Below, piece after piece: positions 43,954 to 54,620 of a DNA stretch of 64,000 bases. Position 1 is the first letter of the stretch; every line of letters starts with the position of its first letter. A program made the position numbers and the translations under genes. Source of the DNA: Acidobacteriota bacterium (GTDB taxonomy: Bacteria; Acidobacteriota; Blastocatellia; Pyrinomonadales; Pyrinomonadaceae). The notes below the pieces were generated by a model. It saw nothing but the letters and a program-made list of their open reading frames with translations. It searched no databases and had not been told where the DNA came from. The DNA lies in the NCBI GenBank assembly GCA_019639175.1, contig JAHBSK010000006.1, positions 1 through 64,000 of the forward strand, in the 5' to 3' direction.

Positions 43954-44394
43954 TCAAACTATGCGTACGGTCCCAACCGCTTTGTCTACTAGACTTGGAC
44001 ATTGTAAAGAAGCCTGATTCGTCCAAAACGCTTCCATTGTCTTGCCGTATTTCAACCCAAGTCTGACTGAGTTATTCTCATTAACCCAGCTTTTAATACC
44101 ACTCCAAATCTCGAGTTTGACTATTAAACTCTCAATCGTTGATGTAAAAGAGTATCGAAGCTGTTTAGTTTGATCGATAACATACTTTAATAACTCAATA
44201 ACAAAAAGTTTTGCATGTGTTGACAAAAAAGGAGACTTGGTATATAAGACTCCTAATCCATCAATCCTTTCCGCTAATTTTGCATATAAGGAACATTTCC
44301 CCGCAAGAGCCGCATATAAGGTCCTAACAATTGCCGGAAACGTTGGTGAATTATTTGGCATACTATCCCTGTCTCTATCGAGTGATAAGGCCAT
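43954..44394 (-). CDS. Doubtful hypothetical protein
   Basis: 146 codons from ATG 44394, with a coherent-looking helical stretch (FPAIVRTLYAALAGKCSLYA then KLAERIDGLGVLYT and HAKLFVIELLKYVIDQ). No ribosome site, AT-rich, not recognised, and the frame runs on into the start of the next gene on the other strand. It may be a decayed gene. Apart from it, 43882-44415 holds only the ribosome site of the TIG-domain gene. Confidence 0.3.
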   Translation of the reverse strand: MALSLDRDRDSMPNNSPTFPAIVRTLYAALAGKCSLYAKLAERIDGLGVLYTKSPFLSTHAKLFVIELLKYVIDQTKQLRYSFTSTIESLIVKLEIWSGIKSWVNENNSVRLGLKYGKTMEAFWTNQASLQCPSLVDKAVGTVRIV

Positions 44395-44415
44395 TGAGAT
44401 CGGAGGAACAACTAT

Positions 44416-47400
44416 ATGACCACAGTTAACATCGATCATGTCTCTCCTATAGCCGGAGCATTGGCCGGTGATATAGAGGTTACAATAACCGGAACAAATT
44501 TTCAGAGTGGAGCGGCCGTTTACTTTGGAAGCGTTTTGTCGGGAAAGACCAATTATCATTCCAGCACATCGATAGTTGCAAAAACTCCAATAGTAGAGAG
44601 TCCTGGGAGCGTTCCCGTCACGGTTGTAAACCCCGATGGCAGTCAGTTTACTTTGGAAGGCGGATTTACCTATGTAACCATGGAGGACAGTGATCGGGCG
44701 GAAGTCGTCGGAATTTCACCTTTGACAATTATTGAAGATGTAGAAAGCCAGGTTACTTTAAGGGGCAGGAATCTTATCTTGGCTCATGAAGAAGGTCTGG
44801 TTGCTTTAAGAGGACCGGACCGTATAACACTCGAAATCAAGGACGTAACCACGGAGCCTGCCGACGAGAGTGGGATTGAATCCATAATCTTTACCATCAA
44901 GGTGATCACCTCACCTACGCTTGCGCCTGACGAGCGACTCGCCATTCAAGTTCTCGTTAGTCGCAGGGCAGGAGCAAAGCATGATCTGATTCCTGAGAGC
45001 AGTAAGCAAATGTTCACTGTCCTTCCCGGGCAGGTTCCTGTTCCGATTGCGTATTCCCCAGCTTTAGATTCAGATAAACCATCAATGGTGGTTGTTTTAG
45101 GCCGCAATTTAGAGGGATGCACTTTTGATTTTGGAGAAGGCGTAAAAACTCACCTGCAAAAAAGCGACGATCGTTCTTTAGTAGGACTTGTTTCTCTTAC
45201 AGATGAAAAAAAGAACGATGCAGATATTGAATTTGCACTTTTAGATAAGAATGGCAACCCGGTTGCGGATTATACATTGTCGATCGCTTCTACATCCTCG
45301 TTGAAACCTTCCGACCCGATACCCGAAATTGAAGTCCCTCTCTTTGAAGGTGCGGCCAGGCCACCCGATGAACCAGTACCTAGCAATTTTAAAATAGACT
45401 TAGTACCTGTTCCTGATCAACTTTTTTTTGGACCGAAGGAAGACGATAGCGTTGTTTATGATCTTCAAGGAGACTTGCTGAATACTCAAAATTTCATATG
45501 GATCAACTTTGAGATAGTAGTTGTAGATGTTTATATAATACTTCCGATCATAAACGAAGTTTATCTTTTCCCCCTGTTCGACGGTGGAGGCTCTGAGCTT
45601 GAGTCCGATATCCTCGCTCAAGTTGGAAGGTTATTCCCTGTGCGGGCTTCAGGGATTCTTTATGCGGCCCGCGTAGAGGTCACGATCCATGTACGGGTCG
45701 TACTCATTATCGGAATCTACATCGAAATTTGGAATTACGGATTATACAATGAGTTCTCACAGCAGTTTCCAATGGCAATTGGAACAATAGTACTTGGAAT
45801 CATATTTGAAATTCATCTTATTTTCCTAATTTCATTTCTTGCTGCATTGGTACGTCCGGATGGTAGTTTGCGTCTGATATTTTTGTTCAATCTTACGCTG
45901 GGCATTGATTTTACGATAAGTTCGGATGGTCGGCGGCTGAGCTTTGAACCGAATTTTACACATTCGGTCCGCTTCTTCAGTATTCTTCCTTTTGGAGAAC
46001 CTTTGCCCTGCGGAGGCCGCTTTCAGTTGGCGGAAGATAATGGTCAGACAATATTTCCTGATGGCTTTGGAGGATCACAGGCATTTTATTTTGCCCGAAC
46101 GGCAGGGGAGTGTTGTGTTCCTTGGAACTTTAATATCGAGTTGGTTAGATTCAGTCCTGGAGGCGTTGAAACGGTTATTCAACCCGGTTTTAATGCAAAT
46201 ATGTGCATTAATTCTCTTGAACAATCAAATTTTATGGACGTGTACATAGACTCGGTACCACCTCCACTGGGAGACCCGCGTACTTTGATCATGAACGTTG
46301 CAGGTACTGCGCTTCTACGGGTCATGGCCCGACCAGTAGATATAAATGGAAATCCCACCGGCCCTGCGCAAGATATTCGAGACCTTGATTACGGGGTAGA
46401 ATTTTACTTGGAATTTCCTTTGGATTTATTAGATCCTACCTTATTACCAGATGGTGATGCGGTTGCTATTCGGGACGGTCAAAACCTGATTCGGGCGGCT
46501 GTTACGTCGGTAACGGTGGGCGAGGAAGAAGAGGTTTACGGTTTTTGGCCTGGATCTGTGGTTGGGTTTGACATTATACGGTATTTGGCTCAGGGAGAAG
46601 GGCCACGAATTCGCGTAGCTGGATTGCCACTTGAAGTCAATCCAAATGCTTCTGCGGTCAGGGTTACTCCGGTTCTCGCTTACCTAGATGCAAACAACGA
46701 ACCTGAACCCGTAGGCGTATTCGGAGGTGGTTCCCACATACATGTCGTGGATCGATTGGAGCCGTTCGAAGCTGGAAACCTACGGGAATATGTCCTTGCT
46801 GTAGAGTTGGACGTCCCGATCGGAACGTCGTTGCCCCTGACATTCAATTTCAAAACTAATCAGGGAACCTTAAAGCTTTTCAACGATAATCCTAGTACCG
46901 CGTCAGCCGGAGACCCTCTTGGGGATACATTTGGGCAATCGCGTAAGGACGGGAAACCACAAGAATTTTTTACGGGAAAGCTTGTTAAAGCTGGGTCGGA
47001 AGAAAGCCTTACTATCAACAGAAGACCTAAGCAAAATCAGTTATATGCGATAGCTGGTCTTGATCTTACGCCGAATGTCGTTGAAGCCGATGCGGTTGGG
47101 GAGAACCCCAAAAAAATCGTTGTCCCTGGACGGAGTGTGTTTGGTCGCAGTACTCTTCTCTCAATACCTATTACATGCAAGGAGGCAAATAATATTGTTG
47201 ATGTAGTGCTCCAAAGAGCGCATGTTGGTCTTACTGTTCGTAATGATGAGACATTTGAAGAGTATTTGCGGGTTTTCAAAAATGTTCAGGATATTCTTAG
47301 CAGCGCGGGTGATTGGTTCAGTGATTTTGGTTTGAACTTATTGAGTGCGTTGAACAGTCCAAGTCCAACTGATGTTCCTGGAGTGTTGAGAGCCCAAGGC

Positions 47401-49014
47401 AAGGATCTTTGGGATAAAGCAGTAAAGTCGGTTCAAGATACCCCGCCTTATTTAGATGATCGGCCACTCTATTGGGCGAGGCTTCAAGGTATCGGGGTGA
47501 TTCGAGCTTATGCCAGACGTAGTAATACAACTGACGAAAATACTATAGACGGATGGATCAGGAATTTTGAACGACCTTCTCGCGGTTTGGATCCTACAGA
47601 TGGTGGGATAAAGTTCACCGGAGCGCCCAACGGAACGCGGAGAGTTATTGTTACCGGATTCGACCCATTTGCATTAGGATACGGATCTGAAAGACGCAGT
47701 AATCCATCTGGCTTGGTTGCGCTTGCCTTTGAGAAGAAATCGATTGTAGTACCAGATCGGGGAATTGTTTATGCCAGAACCGCTATCCTTCCGGTTCGAT
47801 TTAGGGATTTTACGGATGAAATTGTTGAAAAGGCCATGGCCCCAAGCTTAAAGGAAATAGCAATGCTGGTTACGACAAGTCAAGGAACGGTTGGATATTA
47901 TGATATAGAAAGATGGGCTGGTCGGAACCGAGCGGGAGATCTTGATGATAATGAAATGAAACCGGCGGGATCTTTTCCTACTAATCCTCAGGGGCCAGAA
48001 TATCGAGAGAGTACTCTGCCATACGAACTCGTAATAACTGCTCCAGAATCTTTACCAAGTCCGACGGGGTCGGCCGCGTTTGTAATAGACCAATCATATC
48101 GCATAAATACTATAAATTTCTTTAGAGAGGCTCGACGGGGCGGAGTTCTCAACACACCAGTAATACCTGGAAGTTTCCGACCGGAGCCATTATTGGCTGA
48201 TTTCGATGGTCACCGGAAGGTATCTGATACACCCAACAATCTTCCCGGTGAGGGGTCAGGTGGTAACTACTTGTCTAATGAAATATTTTATCGGTCAGCT
48301 CTCAAGCGATTTATCGAAAGAGCATCTCTGCCATCCGGGCATTTTCATATTCCTCCAACCGGATTTGAACCGGTTGGTCCCTCGGGCCAGGGGTTGCTAA
48401 GTGGAGTGAGCCAGGCTCTTACCCGACTCTTTAGATATGGCTTTCTCTTTACCGATGTGTATCGTCTGCACTTTCCCATCACGATACTGAATACAGAAAC
48501 AGAACACGTATTGATAGTTAACAATCCTTCCGGTAATATGAGAGAGTTGACTTCGGTTGAGATCAATCCTCCATTTTCTGTGGTCTTACCTCAATCACTT
48601 CCAATTGCTGTAAACTCGGGCGGCTCGATTCTTATTCGAGTAAAGTATTCTCCGACAGTTGTTGGAACACAAACTGGAACTTTAGAGTTACACGAAGCGG
48701 CTGGTGAATTACTCGCAGCGGTCGAGTTAAGCGGTGCTGGGATCGAAGATTGGCCACCTCCGATAATTACGTCATTTACACCAACCTTCGTCCTTTTCGG
48801 AGATCTGGTCACGATATCAGGGCAGAATTTTAACGAAGTTTTAGAGGTAACAGTCGGGGGCTTGAATGTTGAATTCAATGTCATGAGTGATACGGCAATA
48901 TCATTTAATGCCACTGTTGTAGAAGGTGGTTACATCACTGTCACTACATTTTATGGCATGGCAACGAGTGATATTCCTTTGATCGTTCAGTTTGGTTATC
49001 CCGAGATGATTTAG
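44416..49014 (+). CDS. Giant TIG-domain protein with pyroglutamyl-peptidase-like domain (Cys to Ser)
   Basis: 1,532 residues; GGAGG nine bases before the ATG; no signal peptide. Two IPT/TIG domains open it (about 3-90 and 93-200: VSPIAGALAGDIEVTITGTN, VVGISPLTIIEDVESQVTLR). A central region with very hydrophobic strands (about 355-490) and a long beta-rich part follow. At about 1075-1315 lies a C15 (pyroglutamyl peptidase I) fold: RRVIVTGFDPFALGYG, ERWAGRNRAGDLDDNE, GNYLSNEIFYRSALKRF and GHFHIP. Glu1165 and His1311 match the catalytic Glu and His, but the catalytic Cys (YVCN in the family) is Ser1287. The C-terminus has a choice-of-anchor/ASH-type Ig domain (about 1355-1445) and a last TIG domain. 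The gene is AT-richer than the PRTRC block. I know no protein with this order. Confidence 0.75.
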   Translation: MTTVNIDHVSPIAGALAGDIEVTITGTNFQSGAAVYFGSVLSGKTNYHSSTSIVAKTPIVESPGSVPVTVVNPDGSQFTLEGGFTYVTMEDSDRAEVVGISPLTIIEDVESQVTLRGRNLILAHEEGLVALRGPDRITLEIKDVTTEPADESGIESIIFTIKVITSPTLAPDERLAIQVLVSRRAGAKHDLIPESSKQMFTVLPGQVPVPIAYSPALDSDKPSMVVVLGRNLEGCTFDFGEGVKTHLQKSDDRSLVGLVSLTDEKKNDADIEFALLDKNGNPVADYTLSIASTSSLKPSDPIPEIEVPLFEGAARPPDEPVPSNFKIDLVPVPDQLFFGPKEDDSVVYDLQGDLLNTQNFIWINFEIVVVDVYIILPIINEVYLFPLFDGGGSELESDILAQVGRLFPVRASGILYAARVEVTIHVRVVLIIGIYIEIWNYGLYNEFSQQFPMAIGTIVLGIIFEIHLIFLISFLAALVRPDGSLRLIFLFNLTLGIDFTISSDGRRLSFEPNFTHSVRFFSILPFGEPLPCGGRFQLAEDNGQTIFPDGFGGSQAFYFARTAGECCVPWNFNIELVRFSPGGVETVIQPGFNANMCINSLEQSNFMDVYIDSVPPPLGDPRTLIMNVAGTALLRVMARPVDINGNPTGPAQDIRDLDYGVEFYLEFPLDLLDPTLLPDGDAVAIRDGQNLIRAAVTSVTVGEEEEVYGFWPGSVVGFDIIRYLAQGEGPRIRVAGLPLEVNPNASAVRVTPVLAYLDANNEPEPVGVFGGGSHIHVVDRLEPFEAGNLREYVLAVELDVPIGTSLPLTFNFKTNQGTLKLFNDNPSTASAGDPLGDTFGQSRKDGKPQEFFTGKLVKAGSEESLTINRRPKQNQLYAIAGLDLTPNVVEADAVGENPKKIVVPGRSVFGRSTLLSIPITCKEANNIVDVVLQRAHVGLTVRNDETFEEYLRVFKNVQDILSSAGDWFSDFGLNLLSALNSPSPTDVPGVLRAQGKDLWDKAVKSVQDTPPYLDDRPLYWARLQGIGVIRAYARRSNTTDENTIDGWIRNFERPSRGLDPTDGGIKFTGAPNGTRRVIVTGFDPFALGYGSERRSNPSGLVALAFEKKSIVVPDRGIVYARTAILPVRFRDFTDEIVEKAMAPSLKEIAMLVTTSQGTVGYYDIERWAGRNRAGDLDDNEMKPAGSFPTNPQGPEYRESTLPYELVITAPESLPSPTGSAAFVIDQSYRINTINFFREARRGGVLNTPVIPGSFRPEPLLADFDGHRKVSDTPNNLPGEGSGGNYLSNEIFYRSALKRFIERASLPSGHFHIPPTGFEPVGPSGQGLLSGVSQALTRLFRYGFLFTDVYRLHFPITILNTETEHVLIVNNPSGNMRELTSVEINPPFSVVLPQSLPIAVNSGGSILIRVKYSPTVVGTQTGTLELHEAAGELLAAVELSGAGIEDWPPPIITSFTPTFVLFGDLVTISGQNFNEVLEVTVGGLNVEFNVMSDTAISFNATVVEGGYITVTTFYGMATSDIPLIVQFGYPEMI

Positions 49015-49105
49015 GTTCTTTTCAATCATGCAGATAAGGATATGCCGATTGACAAATTTTTAAGAGATTTATTTTATGTAGTTTATGGTTAGTTTTCGTA
49101 TTTAT

Positions 49106-50329
49106 ATGAACAGATGCACAAAAATATCTGTCGGAATTTTAGCATTCCTTCTTTTGGGAGCAAGTGTTGTTGCTCAACCCGGTAATGTAGAGGATTATGG
49201 CCCCGTTGAAAGGAAACGGATGACGGAATATGGCTTGGAAATCATCAGTAAACTTTCCAAACAGATACACGAAGACAAAAAAAATGTTTCTCTTTATAAA
49301 GAAAGGGCCACGAAGTTTTTTCGATTGATCGAAGTAAATTTTGATAACCCCAGCCAGGATCTTTACCGTGACAAATATGAGGCGGATCTTTCCCGAATAA
49401 TAGAACTGGAGCCGACAGCAGAAAATTACATAAGACGCGGAGGTTTTTTGGAACATAGACTCCGCATTTCGCCGGTCCCTCAAGAAATCACAGAGCTTTA
49501 CCCTAAAAATGAATATTTTGACCGGGCTTTGGATGATCTGACGAAGGCCATTAGTATTACGTCTGATTCTCAAGAACGGATGACCGCCTATACTTATTTA
49601 AGCGGGCTGTACATTCGGCGCCCTCGTAAGCTAGTTTCCTCGCCCAAATTGACCGAGTTCCGGAAAAAAGTGGATTTGGAGAAGGTAATTGAAGAACTAG
49701 AAAATGCAATTCGTTCCAGTCAACGGGCTTTAGAAGAATCAAGAGAAACATCCCTGGGCGCGAATCTGATCAGCATCTATCAGGAAAGCGCCGATATTGC
49801 GGCAAGGTTGGGACTTTACGAAACGGCGTTCCGTTTCTTTGAGTCCGGCGGCAAATATCTTGGCCCGTGGACGCCCGCTTGCTCTTACCTCTCCGCTTGG
49901 GGCGGTCTTTACCTTAAACTCAACGAGCCGAAAAAGGCGATCGACAAATTCCGGTCAATCTCACTGCATAGACAATCTCGATGCATGGAGCTGTATGAAA
50001 ACAGAGGAGATGTTTATGTTGAAATGGGTGAATATGACCTTGCTTTATTGGATTATGGCGAAGCATTGTCATTTGATCCGAATGATCCTTTTAGGAGGGA
50101 AGGCAAAGTATATATTAAAAGGGCCTCACTTTTTTTTAAGATGGGAAAAACGGAAGAAGCTTTAAACGATCTCGGCAAAGCTCTTGAAAAGAAATACATA
50201 GCTGAATGCCCGCAAGCTTACCGGATCAGATCAGAAGTTTACCTCAAACTTAAAAAGCCTGATTTGGCTAAGAGAGACGAACAAACTGCGGCAAAGCTCA
50301 AGGATAAAGAGAATTGCTCGTCTGAATAG
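49106..50329 (+). CDS. Exported TPR protein A
   Basis: 407 residues from ATG 49106 (frame open from 49085). Signal peptide (CTKISVGILAFLLLGASVVA), then helical TPR-like repeats, clearest near the C-terminus: LYENRGDVYVEMGEYDLALL, KVYIKRASLFFKMGKTEEAL and YRIRSEVYLKLKKPDLAKRD. Probably a periplasmic scaffold. A paralogue follows at 50572, and both lie behind the giant TIG protein, which suggests they serve it. Confidence 0.75.
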   Translation: MNRCTKISVGILAFLLLGASVVAQPGNVEDYGPVERKRMTEYGLEIISKLSKQIHEDKKNVSLYKERATKFFRLIEVNFDNPSQDLYRDKYEADLSRIIELEPTAENYIRRGGFLEHRLRISPVPQEITELYPKNEYFDRALDDLTKAISITSDSQERMTAYTYLSGLYIRRPRKLVSSPKLTEFRKKVDLEKVIEELENAIRSSQRALEESRETSLGANLISIYQESADIAARLGLYETAFRFFESGGKYLGPWTPACSYLSAWGGLYLKLNEPKKAIDKFRSISLHRQSRCMELYENRGDVYVEMGEYDLALLDYGEALSFDPNDPFRREGKVYIKRASLFFKMGKTEEALNDLGKALEKKYIAECPQAYRIRSEVYLKLKKPDLAKRDEQTAAKLKDKENCSSE

Positions 50330-50571
50330 ATCTGATTAAAAAATTTACTCATATTTGCAGTAATCTTGTTTTCGTCCCATTGCTTAGATATAAATGGATA
50401 ACCCATGTTATAGCAAGAACAACTGTAGTACAGTTCAATTTGTTAAGTGGTCCAGAATTCGTTTATAGCCGAAGTTTTTGGGAGGAAGATTTATAATCGT
50501 CGTGACACTTTTGGGATCAACGACAAGTCTTAATCAGCTAACAATTGATTTTGAGTATCCGGGGGTATAGG

Positions 50572-51842
50572 ATGACGACAAAATTGATTTCAAAGGATAT
50601 GATGGAGGGGATATCCGGTTGTGTTTGTTATCTGTCAGGCTTTCATTTGAAAGCTTTTTTTGCCGGATGCAGAACTTTTTTCTTTCTTGTGATCGTTTCT
50701 TTAACCGTTGTCGGACAGTCCGTGAAACATCCAACACCTCAAGACATTAGAGAATCGGTCAATGATACTTCCAAATCAGACAAATATACTATCATAAATT
50801 ATTCCATCAGCGGCATTAGAAAACCGGGGGCTTATTTGGGACGCCATGAAGGTGGCCCGCCTGACCCGAAGGTAACCGAAAAAAATAACAAAGCCTCTAT
50901 CGACAGGCTCGATGAAGACATTCGCAATGAACCGACTCACCCTGTTCTTTACGAAAATCGTGGAAAAAGTTACTTGGAACTTTATACGGTAACAGAAGAC
51001 GTGTCTGATAGAGCTGTTTATGCTGAAAAGGCTTTGATGGATCTAAATAAATCCATCGAAATCAATCCTGAATACTGGCAATCGTTTGAGCTAAGGGCCC
51101 GGTTACTTAAATTGGTTGACTTCTTTAAGTACTTCGATTTGATCGTATCCGATCAATTAGAGGCGATACGTATCCTTCCAAAATATTTGGTTGAAAATCC
51201 CGGCACTACCAATGAATACAGGTCAAGAGTTAATCAACTTTACGCAACAATTTCCTATCAATATATGAATCGAGCGGAATTACTTACCAGTCATCCGGAT
51301 TTGTTCAGTGAGGTACGACGTCGTTATAAAGAATATACGAATTATTCTTATTTGAATGACTTTAATCTTGCCTTGGAATATACTAATAAAGATGCGGCAA
51401 ACCCGTTGAACGCGTGGAGCGTTGTCAATTTTTCTATAAGTAGAGGTGATGCGGCCTACAGACTTGGGGAGTTTGACATCGCACTCGATTCTTACAGTTC
51501 AGCCAATGATTATTGGAATGAGAAATCCAACCTTGCTTGTAATGCTTCTCCTAATGAATGCGAGAGGGAGAAAAAATATAGGGACAGTATTCTCAGGATG
51601 AAATTTGTGAGAGTGTATATGAAACTTCAAAAATGGGAGACTGCCTTGAACTATATGAATCCTTATCTTGAGCATTTCCCCAATACCCTATGTCCTGGCC
51701 GTTTTTGGTTCGATCCCGGATCTACCGTGAACTTGGAAAGAATGAGCTGGCTTTGGCTGATACCCTCACAGCAAGAACCAAATTACCCCATCCGTCAGTC
51801 AGCTGTTACGAAGCCTTCATAGCATGGAACGGACTTCTTTAG
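50572..51842 (+). pseudogene. Exported TPR protein B, frameshifted near the 3' end
   Basis: From ATG 50572 (GGGGG upstream) the frame gives a signal segment (AGCRTFFFLVIVSLTVVGQS) and TPR-like helices. As written it stops at 51822 with an incoherent tail. In the next frame, after the T5 run at 51702-51706, the sequence continues FLVRSRIYRELGKNELALAD, an excellent match to YRIRSEVYLKLKKPDLAKRD of protein A, and stops at 51842. One T is therefore missing from the run, by mutation or sequencing error. Most of the protein is intact and may still function. Confidence 0.7.
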
Positions 51843-52021
51843 CTATCAAAAATACATCGTTCTTTAAGGATCGCTCAAACTGTTCGTCTCAATGGAAACA
51901 AATAAAATTTCAAACGAACAGAGTATTCCTACCAACAGTTCTCCTGACTGGCGGTTTGACAATCAATGAGTGGCTCCGTATGTGGCCGTTTTCACTTCGA
52001 TCTATTTATTTTTCATTTGTT

Positions 52022-54607
52022 CTAGCGATGATCCCCCAAAAGAAAGAAAGCCGCCCAAAAATATGGTTCATGTGATCCACTGGATTTGTCATATATCATC
52101 CTGACCGCGGCAGATTGGAGGGCTTTTGCCGTGGACGTACCTTTCCGATAATGTTTATAAAATTCTTCAGTGAAGATCTCTGCTGACCGGTCGTCAGCTT
52201 CCCATTGTGCCGATATGACGGAGGAACTTCCCGAACCCAGCAGAGCCCACGCAATACTTATTAGCCCCTCTCCGTTAAGGACGTTGTTTGTGTCACACGA
52301 AGCCAGAAATGCTAGATTCTGCTTTTTAAGACGAATGCTCAAGAGGTTCTGAACGGTGATCCTCCCCGAATCTCTACCCAGTGCCTTGAATGCCAGGAAT
52401 GAATCAAGCGGCTCCTCGGGATTTGCTTCCGCGTGCATCGAGAAATGGAGGATGTCTGCCTCGCTGGCGAAGCGTAGGAATTGATCTCGCGTCGCCCCGA
52501 TCGCAGGTCTAGTATTGAAGATCCGTCCGACGTTTGCAGCTTCACGATTGACATAAACGAGATATCGATCCCCAAACGTATCGTTCGCAAAAACCTGAAT
52601 TGACTTCCGCCATGGCGGCGTCTGCTTAAGTTCATTCAAATGCATCAAAACGGATGGTGAATAGCTTACGGTTCTTTGTTCGATCAGATAGGATTTTCCA
52701 TCTGGACTTAAAGCATTAAAAGGGATGTTCCAAAGGGATTTATCCGGGACAATGACGAGATGATCGTTATCGTCAATGGATAATGGGGCAAGAAGCTTGT
52801 CATATATATCCTTCCCGTCTCTTTTAAAGAAAACCCTATCGCGGATCTTGGTTCTGATAGATTCCGCCAAAACATCGGCCTCGCTCTCTGAAAGCGACAA
52901 TTTGACGATACGGACTGGCCTGTCACTTTCGATGACAAAGGCTCGAAGCTGACTGTCGAGCGTGAAAAAGTACGAGACGACAGCAACGTCCTTTGGAACA
53001 TTAGTATCATTCAGAGTTTCGATATCGAGTTTTCGTTCGGGTTCGGTCTGCGGTAGGGATAAGGTTGCCGTCTTTTCTATAACGGCCAACTCCTCTCGGA
53101 CGTTTTCACCCTCTATCAACCGCATTGAAAGGTTCTCGACGTGTTTCCGGATCGAGCTATCCATAACGCCCTTACGCCTAAGCGCCGAATTTTCGATGCG
53201 GTCGCGGAGTACCCGGGCTTTTAGGTAGTCAGCACGTTCCAAAGCGGCGGCGGCATCGCCTTTTCTTTCTTCTATTTCCGCGAGCAGACGGTAAACGGAA
53301 TGATACATTTCGAGCATGGATAGTGATAACGGAGTGTCTCCGTTCGACCGGTCTCCCTCAACGATTGCTGCCGAGCGTTTTGCATACTTAAGGGCCGGGT
53401 CTTGTTTTCCCAGTCCCCAATATCCTTTTGCAAGGCCGAAATAGACTGCCGGAAGATCCTCACGAAAATTTCGTTCCTCGGTTATCTTTCGCAGAATCTC
53501 CATTTGCTCAATCAGGCCCGACCAGTCTTTTCTTTTTTCGGCGAGGATGGCTTTCCAATGCGGAACAAGATAATCGGAATGAGCCTTTAACGATGCGAGT
53601 TTCTTGAAGTGGCTGTCTGAAACCTCTTTTTGTCCCCTTAGTCCTGCGATCACGGCATTGCCTAAAACGGATTCAAATTGAAATCTGTTATTTCGATCAG
53701 CCCGTTTCAGCGTCGAAAGATGCCTTTCGGCGGTGCCTATGTCTCCCTTGTAAAGAGAAGTAAGGATCAGCGGGGAAAGAAAGAGACAGCTTTGATAGTC
53801 GTCCTTTTCTGTTAAAGCGAGTCTTAATCCCGTCTCGCGCACGTGATTTGATCGTCGTTCCTGGCCTGCCGCGCTTAGATGGCCGCCAAACTCGTAGAGT
53901 GCGAGTCGATGTCGATACTTGAATTCTGTTTTCTCGCTAAGTCTAACAAGTTTTTCTCCGTAATCGATCGCCTTTGCGTAATTGAATTTAGCTGCCCATG
54001 CAAAACCGAGGTGTCCGAGAACATCCAGGTGGGCTGCTGACATTGGAAGGCTGCTCGCAAGTTTCTCGGCGTTTTCGAGCCAGACGATCGCCGCTATGTC
54101 GTATCCGGATGAGTACATTATCCGGCCGATCGCAAGATGATATTCAACTTCGATCTGCCGGTCCACTGGAGAAAGCTCAACGGATTTTCGGGCAAACTCT
54201 ATTGCCGCCGGAAAATCACGCTGGATGCGCGAAAGCGTCGCTTTAGCTAAATAAACATTCGCGATACTTCGCGGCTGTTTCGACTGCTCGGCATCTATCA
54301 GTGCGTCATCAAGAATTGTACCTGCCTCTTTTGAACGTTCGAGGCGTATCAGTCCTAGTGCGTGAAATACTCCTATCTCCGAGGCAGTGGAAAATGCACC
54401 CGTGTTTCGACCCCTAAGGACTGCTACGGGAGCTACGCGAACCACCTCTTCAAATTGCCCGTTATTGAAGGCTCTTCGTATGGCTGTCCGAGAGGTTGAT
54501 TGCCCACGGACTTCGGTAAATGTCCCCAATATTACTGCCGAGAAAATAAGCAAGCCGGTTGATAATGACCGGCTTGCGAATGCGGATCCAAAGAAACGCC
54601 AGTTCAT
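52022..54607 (-). CDS. TPR-CHAT caspase-like protease, exported
   Basis: 861 residues from ATG 54607, preceded by AAGGGAG; a longer frame to 54748 overlaps the upstream gene and is less likely. Signal peptide (SRSLSTGLLIFSAVILGTFT), about 400 residues of TPR-like helices, a helical linker, then a C-terminal CHAT domain with the caspase-type dyad His725 (ILHFSMHAEA) and Cys771 (LAFLASCDTN). The end EPYFWAAFFLLGD is typical. CHAT proteases in other bacteria cut specific partners on activation. Last gene of a five-gene coupled operon; the small secreted protein 13 bases upstream may be its substrate or regulator. Confidence 0.88.
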   Translation of the reverse strand: MNWRFFGSAFASRSLSTGLLIFSAVILGTFTEVRGQSTSRTAIRRAFNNGQFEEVVRVAPVAVLRGRNTGAFSTASEIGVFHALGLIRLERSKEAGTILDDALIDAEQSKQPRSIANVYLAKATLSRIQRDFPAAIEFARKSVELSPVDRQIEVEYHLAIGRIMYSSGYDIAAIVWLENAEKLASSLPMSAAHLDVLGHLGFAWAAKFNYAKAIDYGEKLVRLSEKTEFKYRHRLALYEFGGHLSAAGQERRSNHVRETGLRLALTEKDDYQSCLFLSPLILTSLYKGDIGTAERHLSTLKRADRNNRFQFESVLGNAVIAGLRGQKEVSDSHFKKLASLKAHSDYLVPHWKAILAEKRKDWSGLIEQMEILRKITEERNFREDLPAVYFGLAKGYWGLGKQDPALKYAKRSAAIVEGDRSNGDTPLSLSMLEMYHSVYRLLAEIEERKGDAAAALERADYLKARVLRDRIENSALRRKGVMDSSIRKHVENLSMRLIEGENVREELAVIEKTATLSLPQTEPERKLDIETLNDTNVPKDVAVVSYFFTLDSQLRAFVIESDRPVRIVKLSLSESEADVLAESIRTKIRDRVFFKRDGKDIYDKLLAPLSIDDNDHLVIVPDKSLWNIPFNALSPDGKSYLIEQRTVSYSPSVLMHLNELKQTPPWRKSIQVFANDTFGDRYLVYVNREAANVGRIFNTRPAIGATRDQFLRFASEADILHFSMHAEANPEEPLDSFLAFKALGRDSGRITVQNLLSIRLKKQNLAFLASCDTNNVLNGEGLISIAWALLGSGSSSVISAQWEADDRSAEIFTEEFYKHYRKGTSTAKALQSAAVRMIYDKSSGSHEPYFWAAFFLLGDHR

Positions 54608-54620
54608 AGGTTCGCTCCCT

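Noticed and set aside
51824..52075. Plus-strand frame of 83 codons after the second TPR gene
   Set aside because: Its start overlaps the restored end of the frameshifted TPR gene, and its end overlaps the CHAT gene antisense; no motif.
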